Below, piece by piece: positions 1 to 5,292 of a stretch of 6,388 nucleotides of DNA. Within the stretch, counting starts at the first letter, position 1. Each line of letters begins with the position of its first letter. Source of the stretch: Chlamydiota bacterium (lineage in GTDB: Bacteria > Chlamydiota > Chlamydiia > Chlamydiales > Parachlamydiaceae); the NCBI GenBank assembly GCA_013286075.1, contig JABDGJ010000042.1, positions 1-6,388 of the forward strand. Reading direction: 5' to 3'. The translations under genes were made by a program, and so were the position numbers. The notes beneath the pieces were generated by a model that saw nothing but the letters and a program-made list of their open reading frames with translations, made no database searches and was not told the DNA's origin.

Positions 1-336
1 AAATAAAATCGCTAAAAAATCATAAATATCTGTATAGGTCGCCACGCTCCCTTTTGGGTAGAGTTGTGCTTTTCCTTGACGAATAGCAAGAGCTGGTGAT
101 AAACCCTCAACAAAATCAATAGAGGGTTTTGCTATTTGCTTGACGAGAGTATAAATGTGAGAAGACACATATTCGAGATACCTTCTTTGTCCTTCCGCAA
201 AAAGAGTATCGAAAGCAAGGGATGATTTTCCAGACCCGCTTACACCAGTGATTGCAATAATTGATAATTTAGGAATGGAAATTGAAATATTTTTTAAGTT
301 ATGTTCTCGGCATCCTTTTAAATAGATATAGTGCAT
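1..336 (-). CDS. uvrA: UvrA-type excinuclease ABC subunit A, N-terminal part (partial at left edge)
   Basis: This is the first 112 codons of a protein of the UvrA family, the ATPase that scans DNA for bulky lesions with UvrB in nucleotide excision repair. I translated the minus strand from the ATG at 336-334; the frame is open to the window edge. Visible are the opening REHNLKNI (residues 10-17), the Walker A loop GVSGSGKSS (31-39), the following AFDTLFAEGQRRYLE, and the EGLSPALAI-RQ segment (77-87) that leads to the Q-loop. The family identity is therefore clear. The stretch between residues 55 and 70, and residues 88-100 (GKAQLYPKGSVAT instead of the usual KTTS-NPRSTVGT), are divergent. This could mean a lineage-specific UvrA, a UvrA-like paralogue, or the double-length UvrA that I recall from Chlamydia. 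No strong Shine-Dalgarno precedes the ATG. It is transcribed divergently from the rsbV-like gene. Confidence 0.85.
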   Translation of the reverse strand, partial: MHYIYLKGCREHNLKNISISIPKLSIIAITGVSGSGKSSLAFDTLFAEGQRRYLEYVSSHIYTLVKQIAKPSIDFVEGLSPALAIRQGKAQLYPKGSVATYTDIYDFLAILF

Positions 337-356
337 AATCTCTAAATAGATTTTTA

Positions 357-385
357 TTTATAAAGTTATTTTACTAGTTTATTAA
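357..385 (-). promoter_or_regulatory. Candidate promoter for the uvrA-type gene
   Basis: On the minus strand, TTAATA (385-380) and TATAAA (362-357) are separated by 17 nt and lie about 20 nt upstream of the ATG at 336. This is acceptable sigma70/sigma66-type spacing, but the region is so AT-rich that chance matches are common. Confidence 0.3.
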
Positions 386-468
386 CTATAAAAAAACTAT
401 TTTTTTGCCTATTGCTTTTTCCTCTATAACAGATTACCATAAAAATTATACCGAAGTTCATCCTCAAA

Positions 469-479
469 AGGAGCGTATG
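469..479 (+). promoter_or_regulatory. Ribosome binding site and ATG deciding the start of the STAS gene
   Basis: AGGAG at 469-473 lies only 3 nt before ATG 477-479. The frame is open further upstream to a TTG at 405, but that codon sits in a T run with no Shine-Dalgarno and would add 24 residues that look unlike an STAS N-terminus. The short spacer makes the site less than ideal, but the resulting protein has the family length. Confidence 0.6.
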
Positions 480-821
480 GAGGAGCTCATCACTATTAAA
501 GAAGAAATAAGAGAAGACGTTTTGCTTATTCGCATCGGGGGCCGTTTAGATGCTATATCTGCTCCTGCAGCGGAGAAACGGCTGTTTGAATTTATTAAAA
601 ATGGGCAAGTCAAGCTTATGATGGATCTTTCAGGAACTGATTATCTGAGTAGTGCAGGAATGAGAATGCTTATCTCTGTGACAAAGAAATTAAAGACCCT
701 TTCTGGAAAATTAGTCCTCGTGTCAGTGACTCACCATGTGATGGATGTCTTAAAAATGGCCGGTTTTGATCATTTTCTAGACATTGCCGCAAACGAGGAA
801 GAAGGGCTCCGCAAGTTTTAA
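477..821 (+). CDS. rsbV: STAS-domain anti-sigma factor antagonist (RsbV/SpoIIAA type)
   Basis: A 114-residue cytoplasmic protein made of one STAS domain. In the known family, the unphosphorylated antagonist binds an RsbW-type anti-sigma kinase and frees the sigma factor; phosphorylation on a conserved serine turns it off. The sequence shows the family marks: GRLDAISAP (residues 22-30) and the core MDLSGTDYLSSAGMRML (49-65), with the Ser58-Ser59 pair before AG. Ser59 aligns best with the phosphorylated serine. The length equals the usual 105-116 residues when ATG 477 is used. It lies 13 nt before miaA, which matches the rsbV-miaA pair I recall from Chlamydia (CT765-CT766). No kinase, PP2C phosphatase or sigma gene is adjacent, so its partners must be encoded elsewhere. 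Family assignment is firm; which sigma factor it serves is unknown. Confidence 0.9.
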   Translation: MEELITIKEEIREDVLLIRIGGRLDAISAPAAEKRLFEFIKNGQVKLMMDLSGTDYLSSAGMRMLISVTKKLKTLSGKLVLVSVTHHVMDVLKMAGFDHFLDIAANEEEGLRKF

Positions 822-823
822 GT

Positions 824-837
824 GAGGATTACGGGTG
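824..837 (+). promoter_or_regulatory. Ribosome binding site supporting a GTG start for miaA
   Basis: GAGG at 824-827 lies 7 nt upstream of GTG 835-837, an ideal spacing. No in-frame ATG exists before the P-loop, so this site decides the start and implies a 38-residue leader before the conserved kinase-like core. Confidence 0.65.
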
Positions 838-1869
838 ATTGGCGGAACTTCTATAGAAACAGATGAAATAGAAAAAATCATTTTGCATTTTGCGTCGGAA
901 ATCCAAAAGCAAATTCCCTCCCATCTAGAAAGAAAAAAAAAGCGAGTGATTGTCCTATCAGGACCTACCTGTTGCGGGAAATCTCAGCTTGCTATGGAAT
1001 TAGCTCAGGCAATGGATGGGGAGATCATTTCAGCGGATTCGATGCAAGTCTATCGTGGAATGGATATTGGAACGGCAAAAGTCTCTCTTGAAGATCGCCT
1101 GCTTATTCCTCATCATCTCATTGATATTAGAGATATTACAGAGAGTTTTAACGTCGTCGACTTCTATTATGAGGCTGGTCGTGCTTGCCAGCAAATTCTC
1201 GATCAAGGTCACGTTCCTATTGTTGTTGGAGGGTCAGGCTTTTATTTGCATACATTGCTTTATGGTCCGCCTAGTGGACCTCCATCCGTTCCGGAGCTTA
1301 GAAAATCTTTAGAAGAAGAAATGACCAGGCTGGGTTCAGAGGCTTTATATGCTCGTGTTTCCGAACTAGATCCCCAATATGCCAAGACAATCACAAAAAA
1401 TGACAAACAAAAAATTGTGAGAGCGTTGGAAATTATGGCTTTGACTCATACAAAAGTGAGTAAAATTTCATGGAGAGAAAGACGAGGAATTCAAAATTAT
1501 GATTTCCATTGTTGGTTTTTGCATCGACCAAAGCCCAAATTATATGAAAGAATTGATCGTCGGTGTGAGTATATGTTGCAACAGGGATTTTTGGATGAGG
1601 TAAGAATACTAGAGGAGAAAGGGATCGCAACAAATTCATCAGCCTCACAAGCGATCGGCTATCGCCAGGCTCTCGATTATTTACATACTTCTCAGACTTC
1701 CTCCGATTATGACCATTTTGTGAAATCTTTTCAGCAAGCTACACGCCATTATGCAAAAAGGCAATTCACATGGTTTCGGAAGGAACCTCTTTTTCGTTGG
1801 CTAGATGTTGATTTGCACGATCATGAGGTTGTCTTCGATATCATTAAGAAGGACTATGAGTTGTTGTAA
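835..1869 (+). CDS. miaA: tRNA dimethylallyltransferase (tRNA A37 isopentenyltransferase)
   Basis: MiaA transfers a dimethylallyl group from dimethylallyl diphosphate to N6 of A37 in tRNAs reading UNN codons. The 344-residue translation shows the P-loop GPTCCGKS (43-50), the substrate motif ADSMQVYRGMDIGTAK (67-82, with the catalytic-type Asp68), PHHLIDI (92-98), GGSGFYLH (132-139), the NDKQKIVRALEI block and, near the C-terminus, SSASQAIGYRQAL and HYAKRQFTWFRK. All are standard MiaA signatures. Length is slightly above the usual 300-340 because the GTG start gives a charged leader (1-38) that includes a lysine/arginine-rich stretch. That leader contains an in-frame A9 run at 933-941. It follows the STAS gene by 13 nt and probably shares its transcript. 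GTG 835 is chosen for its well-spaced GAGG; a start nearer the P-loop lacks a good site. Confidence 0.97.
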   Translation: MIGGTSIETDEIEKIILHFASEIQKQIPSHLERKKKRVIVLSGPTCCGKSQLAMELAQAMDGEIISADSMQVYRGMDIGTAKVSLEDRLLIPHHLIDIRDITESFNVVDFYYEAGRACQQILDQGHVPIVVGGSGFYLHTLLYGPPSGPPSVPELRKSLEEEMTRLGSEALYARVSELDPQYAKTITKNDKQKIVRALEIMALTHTKVSKISWRERRGIQNYDFHCWFLHRPKPKLYERIDRRCEYMLQQGFLDEVRILEEKGIATNSSASQAIGYRQALDYLHTSQTSSDYDHFVKSFQQATRHYAKRQFTWFRKEPLFRWLDVDLHDHEVVFDIIKKDYELL

Positions 1870-1890
1870 GTCTCTAATTACACAATTCGA

Positions 1891-1919
1891 TTTACTTAAA
1901 AAAGAATAATAATTACCAT
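1891..1919 (+). promoter_or_regulatory. Candidate promoter upstream of the helical-protein gene
   Basis: TTTACT (1891-1896) and TACCAT (1914-1919) are 17 nt apart in the 96-nt gap after miaA. Each matches the consensus at four of six positions. The gap is the only one between the STAS gene and nadD, so a new transcript starting here is plausible but unproven. Confidence 0.25.
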
Positions 1920-1927
1920 TGTTATTC
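1904..1927 (+). repeat. Short AT-rich inverted repeat in the miaA downstream gap
   Basis: GAATAATAA (1904-1912) can pair with TTGTTATTC (1919-1927) over 9 positions with one G-U pair and a TTACCA loop. It has almost no GC and no T tract follows directly, so it is a poor terminator. It overlaps the candidate promoter above and could be an operator or chance. Confidence 0.3.
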
Positions 1928-1965
1928 GATTAAGTTTAGAGATCTTTCTAAGATTTTTTTATACC

Positions 1966-3486
1966 ATGAATGAAGCCGAAGTAATGCAAGAAAAATTGCA
2001 AGAGTCTCCTTTTATAGAAGAGGAGAAGAGCCTTGTTTCTGTTGCGACAATTCCCATACAGGAAGAGCAAAATCCAAAAAAAGAATTCGCAATACAAGAA
2101 CGGATTATAAGCAAAGAATTCTTTTCTGAAGATTTTATCGCATTTAAAAAACTCTTCGACGATGAAATAGTCACCGAAAAAAAACTGCAATTGGCAATCG
2201 ATTGCATGGCAAACTCATTGGCGCAAGGGAAAACTCCTCATTTTCGAAGTTTTTGGGAGGCTCGAGCGCTTTGTCTTCCTCTATTTAAAGATACCGTTCC
2301 TTCAATCCAAAGGCTATCTTTATGGAATAAATACACCGATCTTTCAAAAGAGGCCCGCCGTTTAAAAGAGCTTTTGGATGAACAAAGTGCTTTTGCAGTA
2401 GAACAAATAGAAATGGCAATTGTTGCTTTAGAGCAACACATTCAAACTCCTTCCTATTCCCTCGAAAAAGAGAACTTTTTCTCATCTGAAGCATTTCCCC
2501 AAGTGTTGAAAAAGGACTTTGAACTCTATCTTCAATTACAAGTGGAGCTACATCTACTCAATACACATGCTACTCGCATTAATGAGCTTCGAAAAGAATT
2601 ATTAAAAACAGACATGCGCGTTCGCAACAAAAATAAATTTTTCCAACGGTTATCAGCAGCAGGAGATCAAGTATTTCCTAAGAGAAAAGAATTAATTAAG
2701 CAAGTCAGTCAACAATTTAGCGATGACGTTGGTCGATTTATTACGACCTATTTTGCAGAAGGATACGTAAAAGAATCTTTTTATGTGTTGCGTGAGGAAA
2801 TTAAACGGTTGCAAGGATTGGCAAAATTTTTGACTTTGAATACACATTCATTTACCGAAACTCGGGCGAGACTGAGTGAGTGTTGGGATCAAATCAAGGC
2901 AGAAGAAAAAGAGCGGAAAAAGGAAAGAACACGTAGAAAAGTCGAAGAAAATAGTAAAACAAAACAGGAAGAGAGACAGCACAAAGAATCTGATAATCAC
3001 CGATTGCATAGGGAAAAATTTATTTCTCTCAAAAAAGAAGCAGAAATTCTTATTCAGAGTCATGAAAATATAGAAGAAGAGGATTTAGCTAAGCAGCGAG
3101 AAATCCTTTTTGAACAAGCCATTGTACAAGGCTTTGGAAAAGCAGAAAAACAAGAATTAGAAAGAATTTTGAAACCTTTGCGCGACATTATTGCCGACAA
3201 AAGAGACAAAAAATTATTATCATTATCTGAGGATGATCGACAGGCATTGCAGCAATTAAAGAATATGGTATGTCAAAAGAAAGAAAGAAGACAAGAAATC
3301 AAAACTCAGCTGGAAGAGCTTCGGAAAGCTGCAGGTTCATCCTCTCTCGATTTTGAAAAAGCCATCGCTTGTAACCATCGAATCAATGAAGAAAAAGAGT
3401 GTTTAGAGAAAGTGAACCAAGTAATTCGTGAAATGGAAAAAAATATTATTACCTTACAAGAGAAAATTCGCGAAAAAAAATCATGA
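1966..3486 (+). CDS. Conserved chlamydial-type charged helical protein, unknown function
   Basis: A 506-residue protein that I do not recognise by function. It has no signal peptide and no membrane segment. Most of it should be alpha-helical. The N-terminus (about 1-50) is acidic and looks flexible. A middle helical region (about 50-305) contains aromatic landmarks such as FRSFWEARALCLPLF. Next comes a very charged Lys/Arg/Glu linker (about 309-345), then a likely coiled coil to the C-terminus (about 418-506, rich in Glu/Lys with leucines at heptad-like spacing). Its place between miaA and rsfS matches the long hypothetical protein that I recall as CT768 in C. trachomatis, so it is probably a phylum-conserved protein. 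The start ATG has only a weak Shine-Dalgarno. The TGA stop overlaps the next ATG (ATGA), which suggests translational coupling to the phosphatase gene. A structural or scaffolding role fits the composition, but this is a guess. Confidence 0.85.
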   Translation: MNEAEVMQEKLQESPFIEEEKSLVSVATIPIQEEQNPKKEFAIQERIISKEFFSEDFIAFKKLFDDEIVTEKKLQLAIDCMANSLAQGKTPHFRSFWEARALCLPLFKDTVPSIQRLSLWNKYTDLSKEARRLKELLDEQSAFAVEQIEMAIVALEQHIQTPSYSLEKENFFSSEAFPQVLKKDFELYLQLQVELHLLNTHATRINELRKELLKTDMRVRNKNKFFQRLSAAGDQVFPKRKELIKQVSQQFSDDVGRFITTYFAEGYVKESFYVLREEIKRLQGLAKFLTLNTHSFTETRARLSECWDQIKAEEKERKKERTRRKVEENSKTKQEERQHKESDNHRLHREKFISLKKEAEILIQSHENIEEEDLAKQREILFEQAIVQGFGKAEKQELERILKPLRDIIADKRDKKLLSLSEDDRQALQQLKNMVCQKKERRQEIKTQLEELRKAAGSSSLDFEKAIACNHRINEEKECLEKVNQVIREMEKNIITLQEKIREKKS

Positions 3487-3678
3487 GTTCTCGCGTTGTT
3501 GTTTTTGATCTCGACAATACTTTATTATCCTGCAATAGCAGTTTTCGATTTGGTCTTTTTCTCTATAGAAAAAAATACGTCTCTCTTTTTTCTTTCCTTC
3601 TTTGTGTGTGGAGCTCTGTAAGGCATGTCTATTTTGGGATGTCGGTTCACCTTTTGCACCAGAAAGTATTTTCCCGCA

Positions 3679-3688
3679 TTTTTTTTTT
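3679..3688 (+). other. T10 homopolymer at the frameshift point of the HAD gene
   Basis: Ten consecutive T follow CGCA. The upstream frame reads CGC ATT TTT TTT TTC TAA; with nine T it would read ATT TTT TTT TCT AAA and run on into the downstream frame. It is the longest homopolymer inside a gene in this window. Confidence 0.9.
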
Positions 3689-4117
3689 CTAAATCTTCTG
3701 CCGAAATTTCTCATTTAGTCAAGGAATTTATCGATCGCTCTCTTGCAACAATGCTCTATTTACCGGTTGCGGAACATCTTTTTGCTTCGCAGGAACAAAA
3801 CGATATTGTGCTACTCCTTTCAAGTTCTCCTCAATTTTTAGTCGCAGCAATTGGCGAAGCTCTTCAGATAAAATTCTGGCAAGGAACAACATATGAATGT
3901 GACAAAGAAGGAAGATTCAACAAAATTTCCCATATTATGGAAGGGGAGGAAAAAGCTCGTTTTGTAAAAAAATGGATGAAACAGCTCGATATCCCTCTTT
4001 CCTCGACGATTATCTATTCTGATAGTAGTCTCGATCTTCCTTTATTAAAAATCGCAGGTAAACCGATTGCTGTCGTTCCAGGTTTTCGGTTTAAGCGATT
4101 TTGTCGAAGGCAAGGAT

Positions 4118-4133
4118 GGGAGATTATGTCATG
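4118..4133 (+). promoter_or_regulatory. Ribosome binding site and ATG start of nadD
   Basis: GGGAG (4118-4122) is 8 nt before ATG 4131-4133. The ATG overlaps the TGA of the HAD gene (4132-4134). It is preferred over an upstream in-frame TTG at 4101 because the ATG places the nucleotide-binding strand VGLLGGSFDP directly at the N-terminus, as in other NadD proteins. Confidence 0.75.
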
Positions 4134-4745
4134 AAGCGAGTAGGTCTTTTGGGAGGCAGTTTCGACCCCATACATATGGGACATCTCAACCTGGCGTTTG
4201 AATTAATGGAGAAAAAAGCATTGGATGAGGTATGGTTTATCCCAGCACAAACTAATCCTTTTAAAACAGAAGCTCCTCCCATTGCCATAGAACATCGGTT
4301 GGCAATGGTTGCATTGGCTATTGAAGGGATTCCCCAATTTCATTTGAATTCAGTAGAAAAAAACCGGCTTCCTCCTTCGTATACTTTTCATACATTGCAA
4401 TATTTTATTGAGCAAAAAATACGGGAAAACAGTCTTTTCGATTTTTTTTTACTACTAGGAGAAGATTCTCTTTATGGATTTATGGACTGGTATAATGTAG
4501 AGGAAATAGTCCAAATGATTCCTTTATTAATTGGTTCTCGATCAGGGAATTACTTGGAAGAACACCAACAATGGAGCCCTGCCGTTCGGGAAGCGATAGA
4601 ACAAGGTTTGATATCGACTTCTCTTATGGACATTTCCAGTACACAAATTCGCAATCGCCTTACCCATACACTCTATTGTGGACATCTCCTTCCAGCCCCT
4701 GTTTTGCAGTACATACAAACGCATGGTTTATATATAGTCGATTAA
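4131..4745 (+). CDS. nadD: Nicotinate-nucleotide adenylyltransferase
   Basis: NadD joins ATP and nicotinate mononucleotide to give deamido-NAD, the penultimate step of NAD synthesis. The 204-residue translation has the full family pattern: GGSFDPIHMGH (8-18, with the nucleotidyltransferase HxGH at 15-18), IPAQTNPFK (37-45), PPSYTFHTL (81-89), LLGEDSLYGFMDWY (108-121), DISSTQIRNRL (167-177, the ISSTxIR nucleotide-binding motif) and a C-terminal VLQYIQTHGLY. Length is typical (190-220). An in-frame T9 run lies at 4442-4450. It overlaps the HAD gene by 4 nt and is likely co-translated. Its last codons and stop form the left arm of a 30-bp perfect inverted repeat. Linkage of nadD with rsfS is common across bacteria. 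I recall no nadD at this place in Chlamydiaceae, so its presence here suggests a less reduced chlamydial relative. Confidence 0.96.
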   Translation: MKRVGLLGGSFDPIHMGHLNLAFELMEKKALDEVWFIPAQTNPFKTEAPPIAIEHRLAMVALAIEGIPQFHLNSVEKNRLPPSYTFHTLQYFIEQKIRENSLFDFFLLLGEDSLYGFMDWYNVEEIVQMIPLLIGSRSGNYLEEHQQWSPAVREAIEQGLISTSLMDISSTQIRNRLTHTLYCGHLLPAPVLQYIQTHGLYIVD

Positions 4746-4803
4746 GTTTTAAATGAGAATTTTGACGCTGTCCAAATTCTCATTTAAAACTTAATCGACT
4801 ATA
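4733..4803 (+). repeat. 30-bp perfect inverted repeat (long stem-loop) at the nadD 3' end
   Basis: Positions 4733-4762 are the exact reverse complement of 4774-4803: 30 base pairs with no mismatch. Beyond a single T/C mismatch (4763/4773), two more pairs close a CGCTG loop (4766-4770). The left arm contains the last four sense codons of nadD (the first in part) and its TAA. No T tract follows the right arm on the plus strand or the left arm on the minus strand, so it is not a textbook intrinsic terminator. As RNA it would be a long duplex able to stop or slow transcription, protect the nadD 3' end, or be cut by RNase III. It may equally be the trace of an inverted duplication or a small mobile element. 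Confidence 0.9.
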
Positions 4804-4857
4804 AGAGGGTGTCATCAATTGATAAAATGCCCTAAAAATTAACATATCCTATTTTCG

Positions 4858-4863
4858 TACAAT
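4858..4863 (+). promoter_or_regulatory. Possible -10 element for the rsfS-fabF transcript
   Basis: TACAAT sits 66 nt before the rsfS ATG in the 184-nt gap that follows the long hairpin. TTAACA at 4839-4844 is the nearest -35-like word but only 13 nt away, which is too short. Otherwise the gap 4804-4929 shows no RNA gene or reading frame that I can support. A promoter is expected here because the hairpin separates the two gene groups; the exact site is uncertain. Confidence 0.2.
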
Positions 4864-4915
4864 AATTCCCATTGCGCTCTTTTCTGATCAATTGGTACAA
4901 TTTCTCAAGCTATAA

Positions 4916-4932
4916 TAGGATTCAAGTCAATG
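4916..4932 (+). promoter_or_regulatory. Ribosome binding site and ATG start of rsfS
   Basis: TAGGA (4916-4920) is 9 nt upstream of ATG 4930-4932, which supports this start. The preceding bases make a perfect TATAAT (4911-4916), but transcription starting from it would leave out the Shine-Dalgarno. Confidence 0.55.
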
Positions 4933-5292
4933 GTAGATACAAATAAAATTTTTGAATTTTTACATCGTGCAGCGCAAGCGATCTATGATAAAAAGGGGAT
5001 GAATATTATCGTATTGGACGTACGAGAAATTTGTTCGATGACAAATTTTTTTGTCATCGCAGAAGGAACCGTTGATCGGCACGTAAAAGCCCTCAGCCAA
5101 GCAATTCAAGAAGAAATGAAGTTACAAGGGTTGCATCCTTGGCATATCGAAGGAGAACAGGCAGGAGATTGGATCGTTGTCGATTATAACGATTTTGTGG
5201 TTCATTTATTTACCCCCGATCTAAGAGAAAAATACGCTCTTGAGCAGTTATGGCAAGAGGGAAAAATTGTAGATGTGCGGATAACAATATGA
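4930..5292 (+). CDS. rsfS: Ribosomal silencing factor RsfS (YbeB/Iojap family)
   Basis: RsfS binds protein L14 on the large ribosomal subunit and blocks subunit joining, lowering translation when nutrients are short. The 120-residue translation has the family layout: N-terminal helix, then IIVLDVREICSMTNFFVIAEGTVDRHVKAL (26-55, the usual D-x-x-xxxxTDYFVI-xG-S-RxV region with TNF in place of TDY), GLHPWHIEGEQAGDWIVVDYNDFVVHLF (67-94), then REKYALEQLW (99-108). The length is standard for the family. It is the first gene after the long hairpin. Its TGA overlaps the fabF ATG (ATGA at 5289-5292), so the two are probably co-translated; the rsfS-fabF order matches what I recall as CT769-CT770. Confidence 0.95.
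   Translation: MVDTNKIFEFLHRAAQAIYDKKGMNIIVLDVREICSMTNFFVIAEGTVDRHVKALSQAIQEEMKLQGLHPWHIEGEQAGDWIVVDYNDFVVHLFTPDLREKYALEQLWQEGKIVDVRITI

Larger units (their letters stand above)
3483..4134 (+). pseudogene. HAD-superfamily IB (SerB-like) phosphatase, frameshifted in a T10 tract
   Basis: Two adjacent reading frames together encode one HAD-IB hydrolase, a family of phosphatases related to phosphoserine phosphatase. The first frame (3483-3692) carries motif I, VFDLDNTLL, with nucleophile Asp9 and acid/base Asp11, followed by the hydrophobic cap segment SSFRFGLFLYRKK. It ends at TAA 3690-3692, just after ten T residues (3679-3688). The second frame continues the protein: motif II LLLSSSP (about 110-116), a likely motif III lysine in EEKARFV (Lys157) and motif IV YSDSSLDLPLL (Asp180, Asp184), then KPIAVVPGFRFKRFCRRQGW. 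Taking one T out (T9) restores one 216-residue protein of normal family length with every catalytic motif. The break may be real decay, an assembly error, or a slippage-rescued gene. ATGA overlaps at both ends tie it to the helical protein and to nadD. The substrate cannot be predicted. Confidence 0.8.

Noticed and set aside
390..406. A7-CTA-T7 symmetry before the STAS gene as a terminator or operator
   Set aside because: Only A-T pairs around a 3-nt loop; too weak to fold, and such runs are common in this DNA.
405..476. 24-residue upstream extension of the STAS protein from a TTG
   Set aside because: The TTG lies in a T run without a Shine-Dalgarno, and the extension has no STAS character; ATG 477 with AGGAG gives the usual length.
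1926..1937. TCGATTAAGTTT shared by the miaA downstream gap and the palindrome arm at 4738-4749
   Set aside because: A 12-base match between two places is near the chance level for an AT-rich window of this size and does not extend further.
2848..3063. Minus-strand and out-of-frame open frames inside the helical-protein gene and others
   Set aside because: They are low-complexity shadows of the AT/A-rich coding strand, without ribosome sites or family motifs.
4101..4130. TTG start for nadD ten codons upstream
   Set aside because: ATG 4131 has GGGAG at 8 nt and begins right at the conserved first strand; the upstream codons overlap the HAD C-terminus.
4814..4823. ATCAATTGAT palindrome after the long hairpin
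   Set aside because: A single 10-bp AT-rich palindrome without a partner site or clear position relative to a promoter.
4892..4916. TTGGTA with a perfect TATAAT as rsfS promoter
   Set aside because: The spacer is only 13 nt, and a start about 7 nt after TATAAT would leave almost no leader and remove the TAGGA ribosome site.
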